NCBI RefSeq assembly: GCF_013004375.1
Contig: NZ_JABERI010000036.1
Coordinates: forward strand, 1-64,000
Reading direction: 5' to 3'
DNA length: 64,000 bases
Source: Acinetobacter terrae
GTDB lineage: Bacteria; Pseudomonadota; Gammaproteobacteria; Pseudomonadales; Moraxellaceae
Shown here: piece by piece, positions 53,402 to 63,467 of the stretch
Position numbering within the stretch: position 1 is the stretch's first letter
How the letters are laid out: the number at the start of each line of letters is the position of its first letter
The notes under the pieces: generated by a model
The model's input: only the letters and a program-made list of their open reading frames with translations
Databases searched by the model: none
Told to the model about the DNA's origin: nothing
Position numbers and translations under genes: made by a program

Positions 53402-53418
53402 AGGGAAAGGTGAAAATT

Positions 53419-54174
53419 ATGACAAATCAAGTATTGGCAGAATTTCTTTTACATGTGGGTGACAGTCAACTGATCCTGTCACATCGTTTGGCAGAGTGGT
53501 GCGGTCATGCACCTGAACTGGAGCTGGATATTGCCTTAGCCAATATTGGACTGGATTTATTGGGTCAGGCACGTACCGCACTCAGTTTGGCGGGTGAAGT
53601 GGAAGGCTTGGGCCGTGATGAAGACAAGCTGGCTTACTTCCGCACTGAGCGTGAATACCGTAATTTACTGCTGTGTGAACAGCTGAATGGTGACTTTGCC
53701 CAGACTTTGGTACGCCAGTGGTTGATGGACCACTACCACGCTTTATTGTTTAGTGCCTTAAGTGAAAGTCAGCATCCTAAGTTGGCGGCTTTTGCAGTGA
53801 AGTCACTCAAAGAAGTGAAATATCACCAGCGTTTTTCCACCACCTGGATGGAACGCTTAAGTTTAGGTACAGCAGAAGCCCATGAAAAAACTCAGCAAGG
53901 TTTAAACCAGTTATGGCGTTTTAGCGAGGAACTTTTTGTACTGACGGCTGATGAAAGACAGCTGGTTGATACCCGTGTAATTCCAAATATTGAAAATTTA
54001 AAAGCACAGTGGCTGGAGACGATTACAGCCGAGTTAGCTCGATTTGAATTAAGCCTGCCAGAGCTGGGCACTTATCGTAGTGGTGCTAAACAGGGTTTAC
54101 ATACAGAGCATCTCGGTTTTGTTTTGGCCGAACTGCAATATATGCAGCGCTCATATCCAAACATGAGCTGGTAA
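53419..54174 (+). CDS. paaC: Phenylacetyl-CoA epoxidase structural subunit
   Basis: A 251-residue ferritin-like helical subunit that pairs with PaaA. ATG at 53419 with AAAGG 9 nt upstream. Family segments: DSQLILSHRLAEWCGHAPEL, EEDIALANIGLDLLGQA-like ELDIALANIGLDLLGQA, EVKYHQRFSTTWMERL. The metal site is degenerate relative to PaaA, as usual for PaaC, which has a structural role. Confidence 0.96.
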   Translation: MTNQVLAEFLLHVGDSQLILSHRLAEWCGHAPELELDIALANIGLDLLGQARTALSLAGEVEGLGRDEDKLAYFRTEREYRNLLLCEQLNGDFAQTLVRQWLMDHYHALLFSALSESQHPKLAAFAVKSLKEVKYHQRFSTTWMERLSLGTAEAHEKTQQGLNQLWRFSEELFVLTADERQLVDTRVIPNIENLKAQWLETITAELARFELSLPELGTYRSGAKQGLHTEHLGFVLAELQYMQRSYPNMSW

Positions 54175-54202
54175 TTCAGCATAATCACAGGGAGTGAGTC
54201 GC

Positions 54203-54703
54203 ATGAATCTGATTCGACACGTAGAAGATCAATGTTGGGACGTTTTGCAGCAGGTTTCTGATCCAGAGATTCCGGTATTGTCAGTGATTGATCTGGGCAT
54301 GATTCGTGGCGTCGAGCTGAATCAGCAGGATGAAATTGTGGTGCGACTCACGCCGACCTATAGCGGCTGTCCGGCCACGGATTTATTAAAAGCAGAAATT
54401 ACCCAGGCTTTCGAGGCGAACGGTTTGACGCCGGTCAAAGTCATTGTGGACCTGTCTCAAGCCTGGACCACGGACTGGATGAGTGAATCGGGCAAACACA
54501 AATTACAGCAATATGGTATTGCCCCGCCGCAAGGTCAGTCACATAGCTGTGGTACGCATGTGGCATTGACCGATGGCATCACCTGTCCACAGTGCTTAAG
54601 TAACAACAGCAAATTATTAAGTGAATTCGGTTCGACCGCCTGTAAAGCTTTATATCAATGTCGGGACTGCTTAGAAACTTTTGACTATTTCAAATGTATT
54701 TAA
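54203..54703 (+). CDS. paaD: PaaD, FeS maturation factor of the epoxidase
   Basis: A 166-residue MIP18/DUF59-type protein with DPEIPVLSVIDLGMIRGVEL and RLTPTYSGCPATDLL (conserved Cys), then a Cys-rich C-terminus (CGTHVA, CPQC, CRDCLETFDYFKC). It is thought to help FeS insertion into PaaE. ATG at 54203 with GGGAG upstream is preferred over a GTG three codons earlier. It lies 28 bp after paaC. Confidence 0.95.
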   Translation: MNLIRHVEDQCWDVLQQVSDPEIPVLSVIDLGMIRGVELNQQDEIVVRLTPTYSGCPATDLLKAEITQAFEANGLTPVKVIVDLSQAWTTDWMSESGKHKLQQYGIAPPQGQSHSCGTHVALTDGITCPQCLSNNSKLLSEFGSTACKALYQCRDCLETFDYFKCI

Positions 54704-54778
54704 TTGTAACGATTGCGCGGTGGGCAGGGTAAACCAATAAGAAGCCTGAACACCGCCACCTAAAAGAAGGATTTTGCC

Positions 54779-55837
54779 ATGAGCCAATTTATACCATTAA
54801 CCATTAAATCGATTCAGCCACAAACCGAGCAGGCGATCTGCATTGCCTTTGATCTCGCGCCTGAGCAGTTGGATGCTTTTCAATATCAGCCGGGTCAGCA
54901 CCTGACCATTCGTCATTTAACCGATGACGGCGAGCTGCGCCGCTGTTACTCGATCTGCAGTGATACGCAGGAAGATATGAGCATTGCGATTAAAAAAATT
55001 GATCAGGGTCAGTTCTCGACCTGGGCCAATGCGCATTTGAAAGCGGGCGATGTACTGGAAGTCATGCCACCGCAAGGGGTGTTCTTTCAAAAAGCAGCCA
55101 AGGCCGGTGGCCAGAATTATTTAGGGTTTGCAGCAGGCAGTGGCATTACGCCAATTTTATCGATTGTAAAGTCGGTGCTGAACCGTCAAGCGGAAGCAAC
55201 ATTCACCCTAGTATATGGCAACCGTTCCTGGAAACAGACCATGTTTTCTGAGCAGATCATGGACCTGAAAGACCGTTTTAAGGAACGTCTGCAACTGGTG
55301 AATATTTTTTCACGTGAACTGAATGACAGCGAGATCTTTAATGGTCGGATCGATGCGGACAAATTACAGCAGCTGTTTCATGCCAATCTGATTTCAGCCG
55401 ACACCGATCACTGTTTTGCCTGTGGTCCGGAAGAAATGATGGCAGCGATCGAAACGGTATTACCGACTTGGGGCATTCAGCGCAGCAAGATTCATACTGA
55501 ACGCTTCAATACGGGTACTGCACCGAAAGCAACCGCCCAGCAGATGGAAAGCCGTAGCGAAGAACGCGTCAATATTGTTCTAGATGGTCGCGAGCTGATT
55601 GTTGAAGTCTCCAAACAGGATGACAGTATTTTAGATGCTGCGCTACGTGCCGGGGCAGACCTGCCATATGCCTGTAAGGGCGGTGTTTGTGCAACCTGTA
55701 AATGTAAGGTGTTAGAGGGACAGGTTGAAATGGCTGTGAATTACAGTCTGGAAGAAGATGAGATTCAGAAAGGCTATGTGCTCAGTTGTCAGGCACGTCC
55801 AATCACGGCCAATGTCCGACTCAGTTTTGATGAATAA
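54779..55837 (+). CDS. paaE: Phenylacetyl-CoA epoxidase reductase
   Basis: A 352-residue reductase passing electrons from NADPH to PaaA. Order: FAD-binding (QPGQHLTIRHL, RRCYSICSD), NAD-binding (YLGFAAGSGITPILSIVKSV, CFACGPEEMM) and C-terminal plant-type 2Fe-2S domain (CKGGVCATCKCKVLEG and VLSCQA). AAGG lies 8 nt before ATG. A 75-bp gap after paaD is the longest in this part of the operon. Confidence 0.96.
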   Translation: MSQFIPLTIKSIQPQTEQAICIAFDLAPEQLDAFQYQPGQHLTIRHLTDDGELRRCYSICSDTQEDMSIAIKKIDQGQFSTWANAHLKAGDVLEVMPPQGVFFQKAAKAGGQNYLGFAAGSGITPILSIVKSVLNRQAEATFTLVYGNRSWKQTMFSEQIMDLKDRFKERLQLVNIFSRELNDSEIFNGRIDADKLQQLFHANLISADTDHCFACGPEEMMAAIETVLPTWGIQRSKIHTERFNTGTAPKATAQQMESRSEERVNIVLDGRELIVEVSKQDDSILDAALRAGADLPYACKGGVCATCKCKVLEGQVEMAVNYSLEEDEIQKGYVLSCQARPITANVRLSFDE

Positions 55838-55879
55838 CAGCTGAATTTACAGCACCGCGAGCATAGCAGGAGTTCAAGG

Positions 55880-56650
55880 ATGACCTACATTAAAACCAGC
55901 TCACCCAAGCCAGGTGTGGTACTGATCGAGCTGAATCGCCCAGAAAAGCGCAATGCCTTAAACAATGCCACCTTGCAAAACATTGCAGCCTGTTTACAGG
56001 ACTTGGAAACAGATGCTGCTGTGAAAGCCGTGGTCATCACCGGAAATACACAATGCTTTGCTGCCGGTGCTGATTTAAATGAGCTGGCACAGTTAGATGT
56101 GGTCAGCATCCAGCAGGATCAGCGCCCACTGCTTTGGAAAAAAATTGATGAATTTTCCAAGCCTTTAATTATGGCCGTGAATGGTTATGCTTTGGGTGCA
56201 GGTTTCGAGTTGGCTTTGCATGGTGACATGGTGCTGACTGGAGAAAATGCCCAGTTTGCCTTACCTGAAATTGGTTTAGGGATGCTGCCGGGTGCCGGTG
56301 GAACACAGCGCCTGGCCCGTCTGGTCGGTCAGCAATTGACGATGCGCTGGGCCATGACCGGTGAAATGATTTCGGCACAGACCGCATTGCAACATGGCAT
56401 TAGCAGCCAGGTTTGTCCGGCAGGATTGACCGTGCAATACGCACTGGAACTGGCAGAAAAAATTGCCAAGCAGGCACCGCTCGCCATTCGTGCCATCAAG
56501 CAATCTTTAAAGTCGATTCATGAAGTGACTTTAAGTCAGGGATTGAAGCTTGAGCGTCAACATTTTGTCTGGCTGGCGGCGACCCAAGATCGCCAGGAAG
56601 GCATCAATGCATTTTTAGAAAAAAGAAAACCAGAATTTAGAGGTGTGTAA
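55880..56650 (+). CDS. paaF: 2,3-dehydroadipyl-CoA hydratase
   Basis: A 256-residue crotonase that hydrates 2,3-dehydroadipyl-CoA to 3-hydroxyadipyl-CoA. Oxyanion-hole parts are NRPEKRNALN and AAGADLNELAQLD; catalytic Glu residues lie in GAGFELALHGDMV and FALPEIGLGMLPGAGGTQRL. The stop TAA overlaps the paaG start by one base (TAATG), so the two are coupled. Confidence 0.93.
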   Translation: MTYIKTSSPKPGVVLIELNRPEKRNALNNATLQNIAACLQDLETDAAVKAVVITGNTQCFAAGADLNELAQLDVVSIQQDQRPLLWKKIDEFSKPLIMAVNGYALGAGFELALHGDMVLTGENAQFALPEIGLGMLPGAGGTQRLARLVGQQLTMRWAMTGEMISAQTALQHGISSQVCPAGLTVQYALELAEKIAKQAPLAIRAIKQSLKSIHEVTLSQGLKLERQHFVWLAATQDRQEGINAFLEKRKPEFRGV

Positions 56651-57441
56651 TGGATTATCAAACAATTATTGTCGAAGAAAAAAATGCAGTGGGCTACCTG
56701 ACCTTTAACCGTCCAAAACAGCTCAACAGCTTTAATGAAACCATGCATCAGGAAGTCTCCAAGGTCATCAAGGCCTGGGCCAAAGACAGCCAGATTCGTG
56801 CCGTGGTGATTTCAGCTGAAGGCCGTGGTTTCTGTGCCGGTCAGGATCTGAATGACCGCGTGGTCGATCCGAATGCCGATGCACCGGACTTAGGCCTGTC
56901 CATTGAAAAATATTACAACCCTTTGATCAAGCTGATTACCGAAATGCCTAAACCAGTGATTTGTGCGGTGAATGGTGTGGCAGCAGGAGCAGGCGCCAAT
57001 ATTGCCTTGGCCTGTGACATTGTGGTGGCAGCAAAATCAGCTTCTTTTATTCAGGCCTTTTGTCGTCTTGGTTTAGTGCCAGATTCAGGCGGTACCTGGT
57101 TCTTGCCGCGTCTGGTTGGACGTGCTCAGGCGATGGGCCTAGCGATGCTTGGCGATAAAATTTTGGCTGAGCGCGCAGTACAACTCGGCATGATCTGGCA
57201 GGTGGTTGAAGATGAGCAACTGCAAGCAGAAGCGAAAAAACTGGCAGAACATCTGGCACAGCAACCGACCTATGGTCTGTCCCTGATCAAAAAAGCCATC
57301 CATGCCGCAGCTGCCAATAATCTGGATGAGCAGCTCATTCTGGAACGTGACCTGCAACGTCTGGCTGGACGTTCAAGCGATTATAAAGAAGGTGTACAAG
57401 CCTTTATGCAGAAGCGTACCCCTGAATATAAAGGATGCTAA
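56650..57441 (+). CDS. paaG: 1,2-epoxyphenylacetyl-CoA isomerase
   Basis: A 263-residue crotonase converting ring-1,2-epoxyphenylacetyl-CoA to oxepin-CoA and also shifting double bonds later in the path. Seen: GRGFCAGQDLNDRVVDPNAD with the PaaG-type Asp-rich loop, NGVAAGAGANIALACDIVV, FIQAFCRLGLVPDSGGTWFL. It overlaps paaF by one base and lies 3 bp before paaH. Confidence 0.94.
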   Translation: MDYQTIIVEEKNAVGYLTFNRPKQLNSFNETMHQEVSKVIKAWAKDSQIRAVVISAEGRGFCAGQDLNDRVVDPNADAPDLGLSIEKYYNPLIKLITEMPKPVICAVNGVAAGAGANIALACDIVVAAKSASFIQAFCRLGLVPDSGGTWFLPRLVGRAQAMGLAMLGDKILAERAVQLGMIWQVVEDEQLQAEAKKLAEHLAQQPTYGLSLIKKAIHAAAANNLDEQLILERDLQRLAGRSSDYKEGVQAFMQKRTPEYKGC

Positions 57442-57444
57442 ATC

Positions 57445-58998
57445 ATGCAACAGATCAATTTAGAGCAAGTAAAAGTTGCTGTAGTCGGTGCTGGAACCAT
57501 GGGGATTGGCATTGCACAACTGGCAGCCATGCACGGGCATCAGACCTATGTGTTTGATCTCGATAGCAGCAAAGTTCAAAGTGCCTTGACTGCTTTAGAG
57601 GCGCAGCTCAGTAAGCGTGTACAAAATGGCAAAATGACCCAGAAATTGCTGGAGAGTACCTTCGCTAATCTGATCGTGGCAGAGGATATTCAGCAGCTTG
57701 CCGATGCGGGCTTAATTATTGAAGCCATTGTCGAGAAGAAGGAAGTTAAACAAAACCTGTTTCAACAGCTGGCTGCCATTTGCCCCGAACAGACGATTTT
57801 TGCGTCTAATACTTCTTCGATTTCCATTACCGCAATTGCCTCGGCTATTCCGCATCCGGAACGGGTGATTGGGCTGCATTTCTTTAATCCGGCCCCCGTG
57901 ATGAAACTGGTCGAGATTATCCGCGGACTGAAAACTTCAGCAGTCCTTGCCGATGCGGTATTTGCCCTGATGGTGTCTTGGAACAAAGTTCCGGTACGAG
58001 CCAAATCGACCCCCGGTTTTATCGTGAATCGTGTCGCACGACCTTATTATGCCGAAGCCTTTCGCGCCTTGCAGGAAAATGCCACCACACCGGAACAGCT
58101 CGATTACATCATGCGCGAATGTGGCCGCTTTGCCATGGGACCGTGTGAACTCACGGACCTGATTGGACAGGATGTGAATTTCTCGGTCACGCAAAGTGTC
58201 TATCAGGAATTTTTCTATGAGCCACGCTACCGCCCATCCTTGATTCAAAAAGAGCTGGTTGATGCCGGCTGTTATGGCCGCAAATCCGGTCAGGGTTTTT
58301 ATGATTACACGCAGTCCAAGCCTGCGCCTGTATATGAATTGCCAGTGTGTTATGCCAAGTCGCTGAATAAGCTCAAAGTCACGGTAAAAGGTGAATGGTT
58401 GCATTCAGCAGCACTGATTGAACGTTTAAAACAGGCATCTCATGTGGATCTCATTTTTCAGGCGGCAGAACAGAATGAAATCCTGATTGGTGATCTTTCC
58501 CTGCGATTATCGCTTGGCGAGTCGGTTGAACTGGCTTATCCGCATGACCCCGTGGTGTTGATGGACTGGCATGCAGATTGGGCTAATGCCCAGGCGATTC
58601 CGGTGGTGGCATCACCGGCTTGTAGTGAAGAACAGCGCCAAGCGGCAGAACTATTCCTCATAGGTATGAATGTGATACCAATTTGGTCTAAGGATCATCC
58701 AGGTCTTTATGTTATACGTAGTATCGCCATGCTGGTGAATGAAGCGTGTGAAGCCGTATTGCATGATATTACATCAGATCAAGATATTGATTCTGCTATG
58801 AAATATGGTGTCAATTATCCTTGTGGCCCATTCGAATGGGCAGACAGAATTGGATATTACACAATTTTACAAATTTTGGAAAACATGTATCATATTTATG
58901 GTGAAGATCGCTATAGAACTAGTATATATTTAGCAAAGAAAGCGGTGCAGGGACATGCACAGAAAACTCAGCAGCAACCATTACGCGTAGCTGGCTAA
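57445..58998 (+). CDS. paaH: 3-hydroxyadipyl-CoA dehydrogenase
   Basis: A 517-residue NAD-dependent 3-hydroxyacyl-CoA dehydrogenase, longer than the E. coli protein (about 475). The NAD fold is VAVVGAGTMGIGIAQLAAMH, with SNTSSISITAIAS and GLHFFNPAPVMKLVEIIRG (catalytic His). A second dehydrogenase-like C-terminal domain follows (MLVNEACEAV, GVNYPCGPFEWADRIGY). It lies 12 bp before paaJ. Confidence 0.93.
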   Translation: MQQINLEQVKVAVVGAGTMGIGIAQLAAMHGHQTYVFDLDSSKVQSALTALEAQLSKRVQNGKMTQKLLESTFANLIVAEDIQQLADAGLIIEAIVEKKEVKQNLFQQLAAICPEQTIFASNTSSISITAIASAIPHPERVIGLHFFNPAPVMKLVEIIRGLKTSAVLADAVFALMVSWNKVPVRAKSTPGFIVNRVARPYYAEAFRALQENATTPEQLDYIMRECGRFAMGPCELTDLIGQDVNFSVTQSVYQEFFYEPRYRPSLIQKELVDAGCYGRKSGQGFYDYTQSKPAPVYELPVCYAKSLNKLKVTVKGEWLHSAALIERLKQASHVDLIFQAAEQNEILIGDLSLRLSLGESVELAYPHDPVVLMDWHADWANAQAIPVVASPACSEEQRQAAELFLIGMNVIPIWSKDHPGLYVIRSIAMLVNEACEAVLHDITSDQDIDSAMKYGVNYPCGPFEWADRIGYYTILQILENMYHIYGEDRYRTSIYLAKKAVQGHAQKTQQQPLRVAG

Positions 58999-59010
58999 TA
59001 AGGAAGAATC

Positions 59011-60222
59011 ATGGAACAGGTTTATATTTTTGATGGAATTCGCACCCCGATCGGACGCTATGCCGGTGGACTGAGCAGTGTCCGTAGCGATGATCTGGCA
59101 GCGCTACCGATTCAATATCTGAAAGATCAGCATCCTGCATTGCCATGGGCAGAACTGGATGAAGTTATTTTGGGCTGTGCCAATCAGGCCGGTGAAGATA
59201 ACCGTAACGTTGCGCGTATGGCTGCTTTACTCGCAGGACTGCCTGATTCTGTTCCAGCGATCACCGTGAACCGCTTATGTGCCTCAGGTCTGGATGCAAT
59301 TGGACTGGGAGCACGTGCCATCAAATCGGGTGAAGCACAATTTGTTTTGGCGGGTGGCGTAGAATCCATGAGCCGTGCGCCTTATGTGCAATCCAAACCC
59401 ACGACTGCCTTCAGCCGTACCCCTGAAACTTATGACACGACGATTGGCTGGCGTTTTATCAATCCAAAATTTAAAGCGCAGTTTGGCGTCGACAGCATGC
59501 CGGAAACTGCAGAGCATGTGGCCGAGAAATATCAGATTAGCCGTGAAGACCAGGACCTGTTTGCCTATCACAGTCAGCAGAAAACTGCAGTAGCACAGCA
59601 GAAGGGTATTTTTGCCGAAGAAATTCTGCCGGTAGAGGTCAAAGGTTCGAAGAAAACCACTCTCACCATTTCCCAAGATGAGCACCCGCGTGCAGAGACT
59701 ACGCTGGACAATCTGTCAGCATTAAAAACACCATTTCGTAAAGAAGGCGGTTCAGTCACCGCCGGTAATGCTTCGGGTGTCAATGACGGTGCAGCTTGCG
59801 TATTGCTAGGGAATCAGCAGTTTGCCGAGCAGTATGGTTTGAGCCCGAAAGCCAAAGTGATCGGGATAGCCAGTGCCGGTGTTGAAGCCAAATATATGGG
59901 CATTGGGCCGGTGCCAGCCGTGCAGAAAGTCTTGAAGCAGACTGGCCTAAGTCTGGAACAGATGGATGTGATTGAACTGAATGAAGCTTTTGCCGCGCAG
60001 TCACTGGCAGTGATTCGTGAACTGGGTCTACAAGATAATGATTCGAGAATCAACCCGAATGGTGGTGCTATTGCCTTAGGCCATCCTTTAGGTATGAGTG
60101 GTACCCGTCTGGTGATCACGGCCATGAAAGAACTAAAACGTCGTAATGGAAAATATGCACTCTGCACCATGTGTGTTGGTGTAGGACAGGGAGTTGCACT
60201 GATTCTAGAAAATATGGATTAA
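59011..60222 (+). CDS. paaJ: 3-oxoadipyl-CoA / 3-oxo-5,6-dehydrosuberyl-CoA thiolase
   Basis: A 403-residue thiolase with the nucleophile in [19 protein letters not shown], then the His in [16 protein letters not shown] and the second Cys in [15 protein letters not shown]. It releases acetyl-CoA and succinyl-CoA at the end of the pathway. GGAAG lies 4-5 nt before ATG. The gap to paaH leaves no space for paaI. Confidence 0.94.
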   Translation: MEQVYIFDGIRTPIGRYAGGLSSVRSDDLAALPIQYLKDQHPALPWAELDEVILGCANQAGEDNRNVARMAALLAGLPDSVPAITVNRLCASGLDAIGLGARAIKSGEAQFVLAGGVESMSRAPYVQSKPTTAFSRTPETYDTTIGWRFINPKFKAQFGVDSMPETAEHVAEKYQISREDQDLFAYHSQQKTAVAQQKGIFAEEILPVEVKGSKKTTLTISQDEHPRAETTLDNLSALKTPFRKEGGSVTAGNASGVNDGAACVLLGNQQFAEQYGLSPKAKVIGIASAGVEAKYMGIGPVPAVQKVLKQTGLSLEQMDVIELNEAFAAQSLAVIRELGLQDNDSRINPNGGAIALGHPLGMSGTRLVITAMKELKRRNGKYALCTMCVGVGQGVALILENMD

Positions 60223-60282
60223 GAACAGCATTCAATTAATGAAATAAATCGTGGTCAGGATGACTGCGTCAGGAGTAAGAAT

Positions 60283-61575
60283 ATGAATAACAATGCAATG
60301 GAAAAAATTGAAACGGTATCGGTTGATGAATTACGCAGTGTTCAGCTTCAGCGTATGAAAAAGACCCTACAGCATGCTTATCAGAACAGTCCGGTTTATA
60401 AAAAGAAATTTGATGATGCTGGTGTGCATCCGGATGATTTCAAATCACTGGAAGACCTGGCTAAATTCCCGTTTACCACCAAACAGGATCTACGCGATAA
60501 CTATCCGTTTGGTATGTTCGCTGTTCCACAGGAACAGATTGTACGTGTGCACGCATCTTCTGGCACCACCGGTCAGCCTACCGTGGTTGGTTATACCCAA
60601 AATGATATTAATGTCTGGTCTGATGTGGTGGCGCGTTCTCTTCGAGCAGCCGGCTTGAGCAGCAAAGATATCATTCAGGTGTCTTATGGTTATGGTCTGT
60701 TTACCGGCGGTCTAGGTGCACATTATGGCGTTGAACGTTTGGGCGCAACCGTGATCCCGATGTCAGGTGGACAGACGGAACGTCAGGCGCAGCTGATTCA
60801 TGACTTTAAGCCGACTGCACTGATGGTCACCCCATCTTACTGCCTGAATATTATTGAGGCGCTTGAGAAAAAATTTGGTACAGCCAAAAACTGTTCGATT
60901 AAAACCGGTGTATTTGGTGCAGAACCATGGAGCAATGAAATGCGCAAGGAGATTGAAGAACGCCTGGGCATTGATGCATTGGATATTTATGGTCTGTCAG
61001 AAGTCATGGGACCCGGCGTGGCGATGGAATGTCTGGAATCTAAAGATGGCCCAACCATCTGGGAAGATCATTTCTATCCTGAAATCATTCACCCTGAAAC
61101 AGGTGAAGTGTTGGCAGACGGTGAGTTAGGTGAGTTGGTCTTTACCACCATTACCAAAGAAGGCATGCCGGTGATTCGTTATCGTACCCGTGACTTAACC
61201 CGTTTATTGCCAGGAACTGCTCGAACCATGCGCCGAATGGATAAAATTGTCGGGCGTAGTGATGACATGATGATTATCCGTGGTGTGAATGTATTCCCAT
61301 CCCAGATTGAAGAACAGATTTTACAGATCCAGCAACTCATCCCTAATTACCAAATCCATATTTGTAAACATGGACATATGGATACGTTGCATATCCGTAC
61401 TGAAATGCGTAAAGATAGTAGTGATATTATGGCGCATCAGCTGGCGACTCAGCTTAAGGGCCAGATTAAAACTATGGTGGGTATTAGTGTAAGTGTGGAA
61501 GTGTTACCAGAAGGCAGTCTGCCACGCTCTGAAGGTAAGGCACAACGTGTGTTTGATATCCGCAAGTCTGCATGA
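60283..61575 (+). CDS. paaK: Phenylacetate-CoA ligase
   Basis: A 430-residue adenylate-forming ligase starting the pathway. The P-loop is ASSGTTGQPTVVGYTQND (about 84-101), then YGYGLFTGGLGAHYGVERLG, FGAEPWSNEMRKEIEERLG, and the ribose-binding RYRTRDLTRLLPG. AGGAGT lies 6 nt before ATG. It follows paaJ by 60 bp. Confidence 0.95.
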   Translation: MNNNAMEKIETVSVDELRSVQLQRMKKTLQHAYQNSPVYKKKFDDAGVHPDDFKSLEDLAKFPFTTKQDLRDNYPFGMFAVPQEQIVRVHASSGTTGQPTVVGYTQNDINVWSDVVARSLRAAGLSSKDIIQVSYGYGLFTGGLGAHYGVERLGATVIPMSGGQTERQAQLIHDFKPTALMVTPSYCLNIIEALEKKFGTAKNCSIKTGVFGAEPWSNEMRKEIEERLGIDALDIYGLSEVMGPGVAMECLESKDGPTIWEDHFYPEIIHPETGEVLADGELGELVFTTITKEGMPVIRYRTRDLTRLLPGTARTMRRMDKIVGRSDDMMIIRGVNVFPSQIEEQILQIQQLIPNYQIHICKHGHMDTLHIRTEMRKDSSDIMAHQLATQLKGQIKTMVGISVSVEVLPEGSLPRSEGKAQRVFDIRKSA

Positions 61576-61638
61576 AGTTCTATTGGATGATAACCAAATG
61601 GTCTATCATCCAGTCTTTAAAAGGTAAAGTTAAACGAA

Positions 61639-62580
61639 ATGAATCCGAAATTAAAACAAATAATCGATGACTTTATTCGCAATGAAGCACTGAGCGGGAC
61701 TTCATTAATCATGACTATCTTTGGTGACTGTATTTTTCACCGCGGTGGTATTATCAGTCTTGCCAGCTTAATTCAGTTAATGGACGTATTTGGTTTTAAC
61801 GAGAGATCCGTTCGTACGGCCGTGTTTCGCCTGGTTCAAAATGGCTGGCTGGTCTCGGAGAAAATTGGCCGTACCAGTTATTACCGGGTGACTGAAAGCA
61901 GCCGCCAGCGCTTCATTATGGCGGACCAAAAAATTTACAGTTTTACTCATCAGGAATGGGACCAGAAATGGGATCTGGTGCTGCTGAGTTCGGTTGAACT
62001 GGAAAATAAATTGCTACTCAAAAAAGAACTGGAATGGCTAGGTTTTGCCAATATTGCCACCAATGTCATGGCCTACCCGGGTTGTGATCACCACAAACTG
62101 CAAAACTTGCTGTTAAATTTAAAAATGACAGAGCAGGTGGTGGTATTTAAGGCAGAAGCTTTACTGTTATGGCAAGAATCTTATCCAACCGTGAAACGCA
62201 TGGTAGAAACGAATTGGCCGGTTCAGGAGTTGCATCAGCGTTATGAAAAATTCATCGGTGTGTTTAGAGAGTTCTTTCATTTAGTCGAAAATGAAGATGA
62301 GCTCGATCCGGTACAGGCTTTTCAACTGCGAATTTTACTGATTCATCAATATCGTCGCATTTTATTAAAGGATCCAAACCTGCCATTTGAATTATTGCCA
62401 TCAAACTGGTTATCCATCAATGCCCGAAACTTAAGCAGTAACTTGTATCAAACAGTGGTGACTGCGGGTGAAGAATTCTTCATGGATATCGCACGAACTT
62501 CAGAAGGTTCCATGCCGCCTGTACATCCGCAGTTTTATAAACGCTTTGGTGGTTTGCGGCAGGAAGAAATTAGCTATTAA
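61639..62580 (+). CDS. paaX: PaaX transcriptional repressor
   Basis: A 313-residue GntR/PaaX-type repressor that is released by phenylacetyl-CoA. The N-terminal winged helix is FGDCIFHRGGIISLASLIQL, then FGFNERSVRTAVFRLVQNGW and IGRTSYYRVTESSRQRF. The size and C-terminal part (QLRILLIHQYRRILLKDPNL) match the family. Candidate sites lie before the MFS gene, paaZ and paaA. Confidence 0.94.
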   Translation: MNPKLKQIIDDFIRNEALSGTSLIMTIFGDCIFHRGGIISLASLIQLMDVFGFNERSVRTAVFRLVQNGWLVSEKIGRTSYYRVTESSRQRFIMADQKIYSFTHQEWDQKWDLVLLSSVELENKLLLKKELEWLGFANIATNVMAYPGCDHHKLQNLLLNLKMTEQVVVFKAEALLLWQESYPTVKRMVETNWPVQELHQRYEKFIGVFREFFHLVENEDELDPVQAFQLRILLIHQYRRILLKDPNLPFELLPSNWLSINARNLSSNLYQTVVTAGEEFFMDIARTSEGSMPPVHPQFYKRFGGLRQEEISY

Positions 62581-62608
62581 AGCAATCAGATTTTAAAGGA
62601 ATAAAACG

Positions 62609-63208
62609 ATGCCTTGTTATGCCATAGATGGTGTGATCCCTGTGGTCAGTCCTCAAGCTTATGTGCATCCGACTGCGGTGCTGATTGGTGATGTCGTGAT
62701 TGAGGCCGGGGTCTATATTGGTCCTTTCGCGGCCTTAAGAGCCGATTTTGGTGGAATTCGTATTCAAAAAAATGCCAATGTTCAAGACTCATGCACCATA
62801 CATGGTTTTCCAGACAGTGTGACCTTAGTGGAAGAATATGGTCATATTGGACATGGCGCAATTTTACATGGCTGTATTATTCGCAAGAATGTTCTGATCG
62901 GCATGAACAGTGTGATTCTGGATGAAGCCGAGATTGGCGAAAATACCATTATTGGTGCCAATAGCACGGTAAAAGCCAAAGCCAAGATTCCTGAAAACTC
63001 ACTGGCACTCGGCAGTCCAGCCAAGGTGATCCGTAGCTTGGAGGCTAAAGAAATTGCATGGAAAACTAAGGGTACCGAACAGTATATCCAGCTCTCAGAA
63101 CGCTGCCTTTCATCTATGCATGAGATTGAGCCTTTGTCAGAAGACTCAGCAGATCGACTCACTTATAAAGAATTTAATGCGGCACATGTACTGAAGGAAA
63201 ATAGTTGA
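62609..63208 (+). CDS. paaY: PaaY, hexapeptide-repeat thioesterase
   Basis: A 199-residue left-handed beta-helix trimer of gamma-carbonic-anhydrase type. Hexapeptides: VLIGDVVIEAGVYIGPFAAL, the metal histidines in VEEYGHIGHGAILHG and IIRKNVLIGMNSVILDEAE. PaaY hydrolyses blocked CoA esters in phenylacetate catabolism. Because paaI is absent here, PaaY is probably the only thioesterase of the cluster. AGGA lies 8 nt before ATG. Confidence 0.93.
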   Translation: MPCYAIDGVIPVVSPQAYVHPTAVLIGDVVIEAGVYIGPFAALRADFGGIRIQKNANVQDSCTIHGFPDSVTLVEEYGHIGHGAILHGCIIRKNVLIGMNSVILDEAEIGENTIIGANSTVKAKAKIPENSLALGSPAKVIRSLEAKEIAWKTKGTEQYIQLSERCLSSMHEIEPLSEDSADRLTYKEFNAAHVLKENS

Positions 63209-63236
63209 TTTTTTCCATTGCAGCATTGTACGGGGC

Positions 63237-63291
63237 ATAGCGAGAGGTAGATTTGGTTTAGCGATTGAATTCCACTTTCTCGCTATTTTTT
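63237..63291 (+). terminator. Terminator after paaY
   Basis: ATAGCGAGA (63237-63245) and TCTCGCTAT (63278-63286) pair and are followed by T5. The loop is long (32 nt), so strength is uncertain. Confidence 0.5.
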
Positions 63292-63380
63292 AAACAACAC
63301 ATGTCAACATACCCTCGTTAACCTAATGGTCGTTACATGAATCGGAAATGTGAGTCGCAAATAGAAATAACAGGAAAAAA

Positions 63381-63401
63381 GCCCAGACCTAGTATCTGGG
63401 C
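63381..63401 (-). terminator. Terminator after ppk1 (minus strand)
   Basis: GCCCAGA-N7-TCTGGGC with six A on the left flank gives a U-run for the minus strand, 67 bp past the ppk1 stop. Confidence 0.8.
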
Positions 63402-63467
63402 TTCACATAATCCGTATTAGATTAATTTTTCTTTATTTTTTATAAAAAACTAGATAACTAAAACAGT

